Positions 25,201 to 33,730 of a stretch of 64,000 nucleotides of DNA are shown here, one piece after another. The notes beneath the pieces were generated by a model. It searched no databases. It had not been told where the DNA came from and saw only the letters and a list, made by a program, of their open reading frames with translations. A program made the translations under genes and the position numbers. Position 1 is the first letter of the stretch. Every line of letters begins with the position of its first letter. Source of the DNA: Actinocatenispora sera (GTDB taxonomy: Bacteria; Actinomycetota; Actinomycetes; Mycobacteriales; Micromonosporaceae); the NCBI RefSeq assembly GCF_018324685.1, contig NZ_AP023354.1, positions 4,960,001 to 5,024,000 on the forward strand. Direction: 5' to 3'.

Positions 25201-25323
25201 CACGGTGCTGGTACCGGGCGCGAGCGAGGCGAGGATGAGCGCCCGGTGCGCGTGGTACTTGGAGTTCGGAACGACGACCTCACCGGTCAGTGGCTCGCTC
25301 GTCCCGGCGACTGACAGATGCAC
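22294..25323 (-). CDS. EPSP synthase-like / acyl-CoA ligase fusion (PlmJK-like)
   Basis: 1009 residues. Residues 1-430 are an EPSP-synthase-like domain. Lys22, Arg27, Gly91-Thr92, Gln164, Asp314 and Glu342 match catalytic or shikimate-site positions. The PEP-binding columns differ: Tyr115 aligns with E. coli Arg124 and Ile412 with Lys411, and Ser23 is Tyr. After an Arg/Pro/Ala linker, residues ~453-1009 are an adenylate-forming ligase with T-S-G-T-S-G-E-P-K (659-667), G-T-T-E-T, R-T-G-D-L-G and catalytic Lys988 in P-T-G-K. I infer that it acts on shikimate and loads a cyclohexadiene or cyclohexene acid onto CoA, as in CHC-CoA cassettes. The GTG at 25323 has GGGAGG four bases upstream. Confidence 0.9.
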   Translation of the reverse strand: MHLSVAGTSEPLTGEVVVPNSKYHAHRALILASLAPGTSTVHGLSDAHHVHYTVELLRALGVRVEISGDTFVVHGGGYHPVRETVTAGSSGTTLYFMIGLASLADAPVTVTGQKYFQRRPVAPLLRALEQMGVRLSSADGCPPIQVQPHRPTGGRVQIPGTLSQWISGLVLLAPFATGRTVIEVEGELNERTYLRLTVDMMRRFGLAVDVADDWRTFTVEPNQQAVPATVTLPPDIGSAAFGLAAAAIHRSDVLFHGLTSTAAADTDHPEAELLSIVAEMGLDLDYDAAAGAVRVRHDGSPLAAAEVDCRDLPDMLPVLSTMATFARGTTVLRNVGHARLKESDRASAMLQLNRMGGRLELADSTLRVHGVPALTGASMSSFNDHRVLMSLAVAASRAAGRSSLTYPNAYRISYPEFLTAMNGIGIPMSVADGSGTGRPRRPRSRQAPASAQVPISEWVQRWATERPHATAVVDVRPGSMHTHTWQELMEQADRVATLLLDLGVGPGDRVAFQLPNWFEFVVISLATLRIGAVCCPLMPIFREREMAFALRRSRAKVLFVPDSFRGRDHRQEVAALLGAGMSGSVGDAAPADAGPGLDALTDVVVVPASDSGADRLRLPDGGSAVWHSYPELLRDVTIDVTRLGAHRPSADATAQLLFTSGTSGEPKAALMQGRSLTAAALMEVRHLGLGTDDTVFIPSPLAHQTGFLYGMWLAFVLGAPQVIQGQWSSSRALRAMRDHRVGFVQAATPFLADLVKGVEDGDRAPESLRIFVATGAAVPRGLAERATRVLGTTVCGAWGTTETCLGTLAAPGDEPAKTWGTDGRALDGITIRIVDDEGRKLPPGVEGNFELRSPTFFEGYLDHPEWTADAFTADGFFRTGDLGIIDESGYIRITGRVKDVINRGGEKVPVSEIEQLLYEHPSVAEVAIVAMPDPRLGERACAFVVPAPHADLDFGAMQKYLNTHQVAKTYWPERLELVDELPRNPTGKIQKYLLRERARALRPERDGVQ

Positions 25324-25643
25324 GTGACCTCCCAACCAACCGCCGGCAAGCGGAGGTCGCAGGTTCGGCGCGGTGGTGGCGGTCGTATCGACTTGTGCTG
25401 CACTCGAACACAGCCGAGCGGTCGGGAACCCTCGCGCCAGAGGAATCGGTGCTGCGATCTCGCCTACGGGCACGTAACCTACGGTTCCGTAGATCCGATG
25501 GGGAACTTACACCCGTCCGGACCGGTTACCAGGCAGTACGGCCAGGTGTCTGCTCGGTAACAAGAGTCACACCAATTGTAGTGATAACTGGCGCTCGAGG
25601 GGATCGTTGAACCGCGTCCGTTTCATCCGGACCGCCGGGTTGC
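25324..25643. promoter_or_regulatory. Promoter region of the CHC-CoA-type operon
   Basis: 320 bp without a gene, noticeably less GC-rich than its surroundings between about 25440 and 25610. It holds the palindrome CTACGGTTCCGTAG (25479-25492), described separately, and A/T-rich blocks around 25565-25590 suited to a minus-strand promoter. The far end is the 3' flank of the RamB-like gene. The ribosome binding site GGGAGG of the fusion gene lies at its inner edge. Confidence 0.5.
25479..25492. promoter_or_regulatory. Operator-like palindrome CTACGG-TT-CCGTAG
   Basis: A 6-bp perfect inverted repeat with a 2-base centre, about 155 bp upstream of the fusion gene's start. TetR-family regulators of acyl-CoA metabolism often bind sites of this size and symmetry, so repression relieved by an acyl-CoA is a reasonable guess. 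No TetR gene lies in the window. Confidence 0.45.
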
Positions 25644-27110
25644 CTACTCGGCGTGCCGGTCCAGGAACGTGTACACGTCGGTCTCGTCCACGCCGGGGAA
25701 CGTGCCCGGCGGCAACGCCGCGAGGATGTGCGAGTGCGCCCGTGCCGACGGCCAGGCGAGCTGGTCCCAGCGCCGGGACAGCTCCGCCGGCGGCCGGCGG
25801 CAGCACTCACCGTCCGGGCATGCCGATTTCGCCGTGGTGGTCGTCTCCCGGCCGCGGAACCAGCGCGAGTCGGCGTAGCGCACGCCGAGCGTGATGGCGA
25901 AGTTGCGGTCCCGGCTCGGATCGACGTACGCGGCGCACCAGTGCGTGCCGTTCGGCTTGTCGGTGTACTGGTAGTAGATCGAGAACCGGTCCGGCGCGGC
26001 GAACACCTGCCGACCCGACCAGTACCGGCACATCCGCTGGCCCTCGATCGCACCCGTGGCGTCGGTCGGGAACACCAGCCCGTCGTTGGCGTACGCCTTG
26101 TAGATGATTCCGGACTCGTCGTTCTTGGTGAAGTGACACCGCAGGTCCAGGTGGCGGGTGGCGAGGTTGGTGAACCGATGGGCGGCCATCTCGTACGAGG
26201 TGGCGAACACGTCACGCAGGTCCTCCACCGACAGTTCCCGCGCCTTCTTCGCCTGCTGCAGGTAGGGCACCGCGGCCGACTCGGGGATCAGCACCGCGGC
26301 GGCGAAGTAGTTCGCCTCCACCCGCTGGCGCAGGAAGTCGGCGAAGTCGCGCGGCTGGTCGTGGCCGAGCAGGAAGTGGCCGAGGGTCTGCAGCAGCACC
26401 GTGCGCGGGGTGTGCATGCCGAAGCTGGCCCGGGCCAGGTAGATGCGCCGGTGCCGCAGGTCGGTGACCGATCGCACCGAGTGCGGCAGGTCCGCCACGT
26501 AGCGCAGGGTGAAGCCGGTGTGCGCCACCAGCGCCAGCAGCAACCCCTCCGAGACCGCTCCCCCGCCGTACCCGACCGCCTCCAGCGACTGGGCGGCGAG
26601 CCGTTCGATGCCGGCGAAGTAGTTGTCCCGCTCGCGCATCTCGGTGCGCAGCGCGGCGTTCGCGATCCGCGCCTCCTCCGGGGTACCGGTCGGGCGGGCG
26701 TCCCGCCGCTTCAGCTCCCCGTACAGCGCGACGAGGTGTTCCAGCACGTCGGTGGGCACCCGCCGGGAGACGTGCAGCCGGGGCAGCCCGAGCGCGCCGT
26801 ACAGCGGGTCGCGCTGGGCGGCGGCCAGGGCCAGTTCGAGCTGGGCCCGCCGGGTCGGCGGTTCGCCGGACAGCAGGTCGTCGAGGCCGCAGCCGAGCTC
26901 GGCGGCGAGCGCGGTGAGCAGCGACAGCTTCGGCTCGAGGCGGCCGTTCTCCAGCATCGACAGCGCGGACGGTGAGCGGCCGACCCGCTGGCCGAGCTCG
27001 GCGAGGGTCAGCCCGGCCTGGCCGCGCAGGTGCTTCAACCGCTGGCCGAAGGTCGCAAGATCGAGCTCAACGGTGAAACTCTGATTTTCTTTCGGCTGCA
27101 ACTTCGCCAT
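25644..27110 (-). CDS. ramB: RamB/ScfR-type XRE transcriptional regulator
   Basis: 488 residues. An N-terminal XRE helix-turn-helix (~17-72: F-G-Q-R-L-K-H-L-R, L-A-E-L-G-Q-R-V-G-R-S-P-S-A-L-S) is followed by a helical linker, an IrrE/ImmA-like segment near residue 240 and a cysteine-containing C-terminal domain (C-R-Y-W-S-G-R, C-P-D-G-E-C-C). This layout fits the ScfR family that includes RamB, a regulator of acetate and glyoxylate genes in Corynebacterium and Mycobacterium. In the IrrE-like part, T-L-G-H stands where metallopeptidases have H-E-x-G-H, so proteolysis is unlikely. It is divergent from isocitrate lyase across about 200 bp, supporting direct control of aceA and itself. Confidence 0.85.
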   Translation of the reverse strand: MAKLQPKENQSFTVELDLATFGQRLKHLRGQAGLTLAELGQRVGRSPSALSMLENGRLEPKLSLLTALAAELGCGLDDLLSGEPPTRRAQLELALAAAQRDPLYGALGLPRLHVSRRVPTDVLEHLVALYGELKRRDARPTGTPEEARIANAALRTEMRERDNYFAGIERLAAQSLEAVGYGGGAVSEGLLLALVAHTGFTLRYVADLPHSVRSVTDLRHRRIYLARASFGMHTPRTVLLQTLGHFLLGHDQPRDFADFLRQRVEANYFAAAVLIPESAAVPYLQQAKKARELSVEDLRDVFATSYEMAAHRFTNLATRHLDLRCHFTKNDESGIIYKAYANDGLVFPTDATGAIEGQRMCRYWSGRQVFAAPDRFSIYYQYTDKPNGTHWCAAYVDPSRDRNFAITLGVRYADSRWFRGRETTTTAKSACPDGECCRRPPAELSRRWDQLAWPSARAHSHILAALPPGTFPGVDETDVYTFLDRHAE

Positions 27111-27312
27111 CGCTTCACGATAGTTGAAATTCTGCAGATCTTCACCTCACATTCCGCTGGGGTCGCGGTCCCCCGGCCCACAGACTCGTCGGTATCGCGA
27201 GGTGGCGCGGCAGCGTCGTCGTCCGCCTCGCGGCCGGCAGCCACGCGACGAGCCCAGCGCTGTGCCAGCACCGCGTCGGCGATCATCAGCGCACCTTGCA
27301 GGAGGCAGCGAC
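27111..27312. promoter_or_regulatory. Divergent ramB/aceA control region
   Basis: 202 bp. The RamB-like side (27115-27160) is A/T-rich for this genome and includes GTTGAAATTCTGCAG and AGATCTTC, plausible promoter and regulator-contact sequence. I did not find a clean copy of the published RamB consensus. The aceA ribosome binding site AGGAGG is at 27299-27304. Confidence 0.45.
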
Positions 27313-28689
<1,377 letters not shown>

Positions 28690-28703
28690 CCCACCCCGCA
28701 CGC

Positions 28704-28763
28704 GTTGATCAAGGGATTCGGCCACGTTTCGCCTGGAGCACATGCCGCAATCCCTTGATCAAC
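28704..28763. repeat. 60-bp inverted-repeat element, copy 2
   Basis: Same length, same GTTGATCAAGGG / CCCTTGATCAAC ends and the same T-G-C-C-G-C-A-A-T inner right arm as the copy at 3895-3954; the central ~20 bases differ most. It lies just after aceA and before ppgK, on genes reading the same way. It could fold into a long hairpin and stop transcription. Confidence 0.75.
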
Positions 28764-28851
28764 GCCCCGGGGATGCACGGGGGCGAGCGGTCGGCCGGCG
28801 GGGGCGCCGCCGGGGTGCTGTACTGAGCGCACCGAACCCGGGGAGGCGATC

Positions 28852-29592
28852 GTGCACGTACTGGGCATCGACATCGGTGGCAGCGGCATCAAGGGCGCGC
28901 CGGTCGACGTCGGCACCGGCGAGCTGGCCGGCGAGCGGTACCGGATCACGACACCGCACCCGCCGACCCCGGACAACGTCGCCGACGTGGTCGCGCAGCT
29001 GGTCCGGCACTTCGAGTGGGACGGCCGGGTCGGCGTCACGTTCCCGGGCGTGGTCAACCACGGCGTCATCGCTACCGCGGCCAACCTCGCCCCGGCGTTC
29101 GTCGGCGTCGACGCGCACGCCCTGTTCGCCAAGGCGACCGGCCGGCCGGCGACGGTACTCAACGACGCCGACGCGGCGGGCGTGGCCGAGATGCGGTTCG
29201 GCGCCGGGCGCGGCCGGCCCGGCACCGTCCTGCTGCTCACCTTCGGTACCGGGATCGGCAGCGCGCTGTTCGTCGACGGCACGCTGGTACCCAACACCGA
29301 GTTCGGTCACCTGGAGATCGACGGGCACGACGCGGAGAAGCACGCCTCCGCGGCCGCCCGGGAACGCGACGACCAGGACTGGTCGCACTGGGCGCACCAC
29401 CACGTCCACCCGTACCTGAACCACGTGGTGGCGCTACTGTCCCCGGAGCTGGTGATCATCGGCGGCGGGGTGAGCAAGAAGGCCGACAGGTTCCTGCCGG
29501 AGCTGGCCGAGGTGCACACCGAGCTGCGGCCGGCCGAACTGCGCAACGAGGCGGGCATCGTCGGCGCCGCCCTCGCCGCCGGCACGCACTGA
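28852..29592 (+). CDS. ppgK: Polyphosphate glucokinase
   Basis: 246 residues, the length of actinobacterial PPGK, a ROK-fold enzyme that phosphorylates glucose with polyphosphate and often ATP. The phosphate motif [11 protein letters not shown] (5-15) has the Gly-Ser form typical of PPGK. The [11 protein letters not shown] segment corresponds to the proposed polyphosphate contact region. [11 protein letters not shown] carries the catalytic Asp. Unlike the ROK kinase at 15-16 kb, it lacks the cysteine-rich zinc motif, as expected for PPGK. GTG start with GGGGAGG upstream. The long gap that follows suggests a single-gene unit. Confidence 0.93.
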   Translation: MHVLGIDIGGSGIKGAPVDVGTGELAGERYRITTPHPPTPDNVADVVAQLVRHFEWDGRVGVTFPGVVNHGVIATAANLAPAFVGVDAHALFAKATGRPATVLNDADAAGVAEMRFGAGRGRPGTVLLLTFGTGIGSALFVDGTLVPNTEFGHLEIDGHDAEKHASAAARERDDQDWSHWAHHHVHPYLNHVVALLSPELVIIGGGVSKKADRFLPELAEVHTELRPAELRNEAGIVGAALAAGTH

Positions 29593-30017
29593 CCGCAGCG
29601 CCCGCCCCGGCGGTACGGTCGATCGCGGCGCCGGCGCCCAGCCACGGCCACGACCACGGCCACGGCCACTGGACCGTCCGCCGGACCACGGTCCGATCCG
29701 GCCGACCGCGGCGCCGGACTCCGGCCCGAGCTGCCGGACCGCCGGACGCGGCCCCGTCCGGGGTACACCGGAGGCGTCGGACATACGACACCCGATCGGG
29801 TCCGGCATGACACTTCGTGTCCGCTGATTCCCCGCAGGCAGCGCGGTGTCGCGGCCCGGCCGCGGTACCGCCACCGTGGGTGACCGGGACAACGATCGAG
29901 GTGTCCTGCGCAGGACACCGCAGCGCGGCCCGAGCAAGCACGATTGCGCCAGGCGACACAGTTGCCGCCGAGTAGTCCAGCGGGTCACCGGGGACCTGTG
30001 GAAGGAGCGCACGCGCC
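29593..30017. promoter_or_regulatory. Gene-free region with a 20-bp perfect palindrome
   Basis: 425 bp without a supported gene. Near 29640-29670 there is a short run of CCACGG-type hexamers. The palindrome GGTGTCCTGCGCAGGACACC (29900-29919) is perfect over 20 bases and lies about 100 bp before the DUF3307-like gene, so it is an operator candidate or a strong hairpin. The ribosome binding site GAAGGAG is at 30001-30007. Confidence 0.5.
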
Positions 30018-30578
30018 ATGCCGACCGTCGAAACCGCAGCCGTTGCGGCTGCCACGTACGTGGCGCTGTTCGCCGGCCACCACCTCGGTGACCACCCGCT
30101 GCAGAGCCCCGCCGCCGCGGCCGGCAAGGGCGCGCCGAGCCCGATCGAGCTGGCCCGCGGTGCCAACCCCTGGCGCGGCTGGAGCTGGTGCCTGCGCCAC
30201 GTCCTGGTCTACACCGCCGTCCAGGCGATCTGCCTCGCGCTGGTGGCGGTGGTCGCGCCGGTCGGGCTGGCCGGCGTCCTGGCCGCACTGATCGTCTCGG
30301 CGGCGAGCCACGCGGTGATCGACCGGCGCTGGGTCGTGCAGTGGTTCCTCGCCGCAAAACGCGCGGACGACTGGTCGGAGGGGCCGTACCTGGTCGATCA
30401 GTCGCTGCATCTGGGCCTGCTACTGGTCGCCGCGGTGGCCGCCGCGAGCGTCCGGACCTCCGGCGGGCTCGCCGCGGTCGCCTGCGCCGGCGCCGCGCTG
30501 GTGGCGGCCGCGCTCGTGGTGGAGCGCCGCCGGGCGGCGCACGCCGCGACCCCGGCGGCCGTGTCCGCGCACCGCTGA
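30018..30578 (+). CDS. DUF3307-like membrane protein
   Basis: 186 residues, with about four to five hydrophobic segments. Polar signature residues sit at helix ends: G-H-H-L-G-D-H near residue 20, S-H-A-V-I-D-R-R-W near 95 and D-Q-S-L-H near 136. This His/Asp pattern matches DUF3307-type membrane proteins, whose function is unknown; the residues could bind a metal. The C-terminus is a short charged alanine-rich tail. The ATG at 30018 has AAGGAGCG upstream. It converges on the phosphoesterase gene, with a strong hairpin between them. It is not an EfeU permease: no R-E-x-x-E motif is present. Confidence 0.7.
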   Translation: MPTVETAAVAAATYVALFAGHHLGDHPLQSPAAAAGKGAPSPIELARGANPWRGWSWCLRHVLVYTAVQAICLALVAVVAPVGLAGVLAALIVSAASHAVIDRRWVVQWFLAAKRADDWSEGPYLVDQSLHLGLLLVAAVAAASVRTSGGLAAVACAGAALVAAALVVERRRAAHAATPAAVSAHR

Positions 30579-30586
30579 GCCCGGCG

Positions 30587-30620
30587 GGCGCCGGCCCCGC
30601 ACGGGTGCGGGACCGGCGCC
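30587..30620. terminator. Bidirectional terminator hairpin
   Basis: GGCGCCGGCCCCGCA (30587-30601) pairs with TGCGGGACCGGCGCC (30606-30620) across a CGGG loop with a single mismatch. It lies between the convergent DUF3307-like and phosphoesterase genes. Confidence 0.8.
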
Positions 30621-30658
30621 GACTGCGGCGACCGTACGGCCCGATCGGTCGGACCGGC

Positions 30659-32278
30659 TCAGTGCCGGGTGGCCGCGCCGGTCCTCGGGTCGAGGATCAG
30701 TGGCCGGGTGTCCGGCCGGTGCCGGAAGTCGAGCATCCCGGTCAGGCTGCCCGCCCGGCTGTCGAACGAGTGGTCACCGATCCGGCCGGTGTGCCAGTTG
30801 TCCTCGATGAACCGCAGTACCGAGGTCTGGTCGGTGCGGGTGTGGTCGACGTGGTTGCGCTTCGCGTACGGCGAGAGCACCAGCAGCGGCAGCCGCGGCC
30901 CGTAGCCGCACCGGTCGGCGTACCCGCCGCTCGACGGCTTCGCGGTGCATGCCGCCTGGTCCTGGGCCGAGTCGGCCGAACCGTTGAGCACCGTCGGCGC
31001 GACGTGGTCGTACCAGCCGTCGGAGTCGTCGTAGGCCAGCACCACCGCGGTCGACTTCCACTCCTTCGAGCGCTGCAGTTCGTTCAGCGTCCGGACCACG
31101 AACCGCTGTTCGTCCAGCGGATCGGAGTAGCCGGCGTGCCCGTCCTGGTACTCGGACGCCTTCAGGAAGCTGACCGCGGGTAGGTTGTCCGCCGCGAGAC
31201 TCCGGTCGAAGTCGGTCAGGTCGTACTGGTGGTTGGCCTGGTCGGTGTGCCCGATCGCGCGCACCGACGACGGCGGCAGGTGCTTCGGATTCGACGTCGA
31301 CTCGTAGTACTGGAACGGCTCGTGGTGCGGGCTGTAGTCGACGACCTGGGTACCGCCGATGTTGGCGTGCGTGGCGCCGCACACCGCGTACCCGTTGGCG
31401 GTGCCGGTCGGCCGGAACCCACCCTGGAACCAGCCCCAGGTCACGCCCGCCTCGTTGAGCCGGTCGCCGATGTTGTCGCCGGTCATCACCGCGAGGTTCT
31501 CGTCGGCGGTGTGGTTGTGGTCCGAGCAGTCGTCGAACGCCGGGTCCGGGTCGTTGATGACCGTGCCGACGCCGTCGGCGTCCGGCGAGGCCACCACGTA
31601 GGAGTCGGACGTCTTCTCGTGCGTCACCGGGTCGACCGCGTAGCCCCCGTGCGTCTGGCCGGAGATCAGGTTCAGCGCGCCCGGCGTGGACGGCCCGTAG
31701 GTGGTGTTGAACGAGTTGTCGCTCAACGAGTACCGCTGGGCGTAGTTCCACAGCGCGGTGACCGTGTTGCCGTCGTAGTAGTCCATCACCAGGCCCGGCT
31801 CCCCGAACAGCAGCGGCTGCCCGGTGCAGGTGTCGGTCTCGGTGTACTCGACGAACTTGTCGGCCTTCCCGCCGTCGTACGCCTTCTGCTCGGCGCCGTA
31901 GCCGTGGTTCTGGTCGCAGGTCAGTGCCTGCGATCCGGACAGCCGCTTCGGGTCGTACTGGTTCGGGTTGTTCGTCAGCAGCTCGTGCGACAGGCCGTCC
32001 ACCGACGGGGTGTGCGCCGCGGCGTGGAACGGGGTGCCGTCGGTGTTCGCCGCGTGCGGGTAGGTGCCGAAGTAGTGGTCGAACGAGATGTTCTCGCCGA
32101 AGATCACCACCACGTGCTTGATCGGCGTCGCGGTGTGCACCGGACGGTGTCCGTGGCCATGGCCGTTGCCGTGGCCGGCCCAGCTGACGGACGTACCGGC
32201 GACCACGGTCACCGCGGCGAGCGCCGCCGCGGTGACCACCGCCAGCTTGGCACTGCGGGTATGGATGCGGGCTTTCAC
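30659..32278 (-). CDS. Secreted phospholipase C/acid phosphatase-family phosphoesterase
   Basis: About 539 residues with a Sec signal peptide (A-K-L-A-V-V-T-A-A-A-L-A-A-V-T-V-V-A-G) and a histidine/glycine-rich stretch just after it. The phosphoesterase family PF04185 is recognised by H-V-V-V-I-F-G-E-N-x-S-F-D-H-Y-F-G-T-Y near the N-terminus, where Glu and Asn bind the metal and phosphate, and later by Y-D-D-S-D-G-W-Y-D-H. Members include phospholipases C and AcpA-like acid phosphatases; the substrate is unresolved. Two GTG starts are possible; 32278 sits nine bases from GGAGG and 32284 only three, so the former is preferred. It follows the efeOB pair after a hairpin. Confidence 0.88.
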   Translation of the reverse strand: MKARIHTRSAKLAVVTAAALAAVTVVAGTSVSWAGHGNGHGHGHRPVHTATPIKHVVVIFGENISFDHYFGTYPHAANTDGTPFHAAAHTPSVDGLSHELLTNNPNQYDPKRLSGSQALTCDQNHGYGAEQKAYDGGKADKFVEYTETDTCTGQPLLFGEPGLVMDYYDGNTVTALWNYAQRYSLSDNSFNTTYGPSTPGALNLISGQTHGGYAVDPVTHEKTSDSYVVASPDADGVGTVINDPDPAFDDCSDHNHTADENLAVMTGDNIGDRLNEAGVTWGWFQGGFRPTGTANGYAVCGATHANIGGTQVVDYSPHHEPFQYYESTSNPKHLPPSSVRAIGHTDQANHQYDLTDFDRSLAADNLPAVSFLKASEYQDGHAGYSDPLDEQRFVVRTLNELQRSKEWKSTAVVLAYDDSDGWYDHVAPTVLNGSADSAQDQAACTAKPSSGGYADRCGYGPRLPLLVLSPYAKRNHVDHTRTDQTSVLRFIEDNWHTGRIGDHSFDSRAGSLTGMLDFRHRPDTRPLILDPRTGAATRH

Positions 32279-32376
32279 GCCCACTCGCCTCCTTGCGCGG
32301 AGCGGAAGGCCGGCCGTGTGGCCGGCGGCGACCCGGCGGTCCGGGTACCGACCGCACTCTGACGGCCGCCGGTGGC

Positions 32377-32403
32377 CGCCGGCCCAACGCCGGTTGGCCG
32401 GCG
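32377..32403 (-). terminator. Hairpin after efeB
   Basis: CGCCGGCCCAAC (32377-32388) pairs with GTTGGCCGGCG (32393-32403) with one bulge and a 4-base loop, about 30 bp past the efeB stop. Confidence 0.6.
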
Positions 32404-32431
32404 GGTGAAGAGGTCACCGATCCACAGTGGA

Positions 32432-33664
32432 CTAGCTGAGCAGGGCGCTGCCGTAGTGGTCGTGGTCGTCGCGCACGCCGGGCAGGGCGAAGAAGTACCC
32501 GCCGCCGAACGGCGTGATGTAGTCGACGAGCGGCTCGTCGATCAGCCGGGTCTGCACCGCCTCGAACTGCGCGGCCAGATCCCGCTGGTAGCAGACGAAC
32601 AGCTGCCCCATGTCCAGGTCGCCCACCGCGTCCACGCCCCGGTCGTAGTTGTACGGCCGGCGCAGCAGCACCGAGGACGCGGTCTTCGCCGTCCGCGGGT
32701 TCGCCCGCCGGATGTGCGAGGTGAGCGGGATCGCCGAACCGACCGGGTCCTTCGCGTACTGCGGGGCGTCGTGCTCGTGGGTGCCGTCCAGCGGTGCGCC
32801 GTTGTCGCGCCGGCGGCCGAACAGCAGCTCCTGCTCGGAGGTGGAGATCCGGTCCCAGAACTCCAGGCGCATCCGGATCAGCCGCACCACCTGGTAGCTG
32901 CCGCCCCGGGTCCAGGCCGGCTCGCCGGCTTCCCGGCCCAGCCAGACGACCTGGTCCATCCGGTGCGCGTCGGCGGCGTCCGGGTTGGCCGTACCGTCCT
33001 TGAACCCCATCAGGTTGCGCGGCGTGCCGGACGGGCGCGGCGGCGGCACGAACCCGTCCAGCTTCCACCGGATCTGCATCGCGCCGCGGGTGGCCCGGGT
33101 GACGTCGCGCAGCGCGTGGATCACGGTGTCGCGGTTCGGCGCGCAGAACTGCACGCTCAGGTCACCGTGGCACCAGGCCGGGTCCAGGTCGTCGTTGGGG
33201 AAGGTGCGCATCGGCCGCAGGTGCTTCGGGCGCCGGTCGGCCAGCCCGTACCGGTGGTCGAACAGCGAGGCGCCGACCCCGACGGTGACGGTGAGCCGGT
33301 CGGCCGGCACCTGCGGGCCGAGGATGCCGGAGTCGTCCGGCGGCGCGGTGATGCCGGGATTCGGCGGGGTACCGCCGGCGGTCAGGAACCTGGCCCGCCC
33401 GGTGATGGTGGTCAGCAACTCGGCCAGCTGCGGGCGATCGGCGGCCAGCACGTCGAACGAGACGAACGTGCTGTGCGCCGGTGCCGCGTCCACGATGCCG
33501 GCCTGGTGCGCGCCGTGGAACTCGACGTGGTCGGGCTGCGCCGGTTCGTCGGCGTGCGCGTACCGCTGGCTGCCGAGGGTGGCGCCGACGCCGGCGACCG
33601 CGCCGGCGCCGACCCCGATCGCCCCGGTCAGCAGCTGCCGGCGGGGCCAGCGGGACTCACTCAT
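32432..33664 (-). CDS. efeB: Tat-exported DyP-type heme peroxidase EfeB
   Basis: 410 residues. A twin-arginine signal (R-W-P-R-R-Q-L-L-T-G followed by an alanine/glycine helix) ends near residue 40. The DyP signature G-F-x-D-G-T-A-N-P, with the catalytic Asp, lies near residue 230, and G-S-Y-Q-V-V-R, also conserved in the family, near 260. EfeB works outside the membrane with EfeO in iron uptake and oxidises ferrous iron or porphyrinogens, or releases iron from heme. ATG at 33664 has GAGGAAGGAA upstream. It is 66 bp downstream of efeO in the same direction; no EfeU permease gene is found in the window. Confidence 0.93.
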   Translation of the reverse strand: MSESRWPRRQLLTGAIGVGAGAVAGVGATLGSQRYAHADEPAQPDHVEFHGAHQAGIVDAAPAHSTFVSFDVLAADRPQLAELLTTITGRARFLTAGGTPPNPGITAPPDDSGILGPQVPADRLTVTVGVGASLFDHRYGLADRRPKHLRPMRTFPNDDLDPAWCHGDLSVQFCAPNRDTVIHALRDVTRATRGAMQIRWKLDGFVPPPRPSGTPRNLMGFKDGTANPDAADAHRMDQVVWLGREAGEPAWTRGGSYQVVRLIRMRLEFWDRISTSEQELLFGRRRDNGAPLDGTHEHDAPQYAKDPVGSAIPLTSHIRRANPRTAKTASSVLLRRPYNYDRGVDAVGDLDMGQLFVCYQRDLAAQFEAVQTRLIDEPLVDYITPFGGGYFFALPGVRDDHDHYGSALLS

Positions 33665-33730
33665 CGGCGTTCCTTCCTCGTCGCGACCCCGGCGCGGCAC
33701 CCGAACGCGCGCTGCCCGTGGTCCGCTGGC

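Noticed and set aside
17935-25323. Ordinary beta-oxidation cluster
   Set aside because: No hydratase or thiolase is present, and the EPSP-synthase-like fusion and Y-x6-K reductase point to the CHC-CoA route.
30018-30578. EfeU iron permease
   Set aside because: It is a membrane protein near efeOB, but it lacks R-E-x-x-E motifs, is too short and is on the opposite strand.
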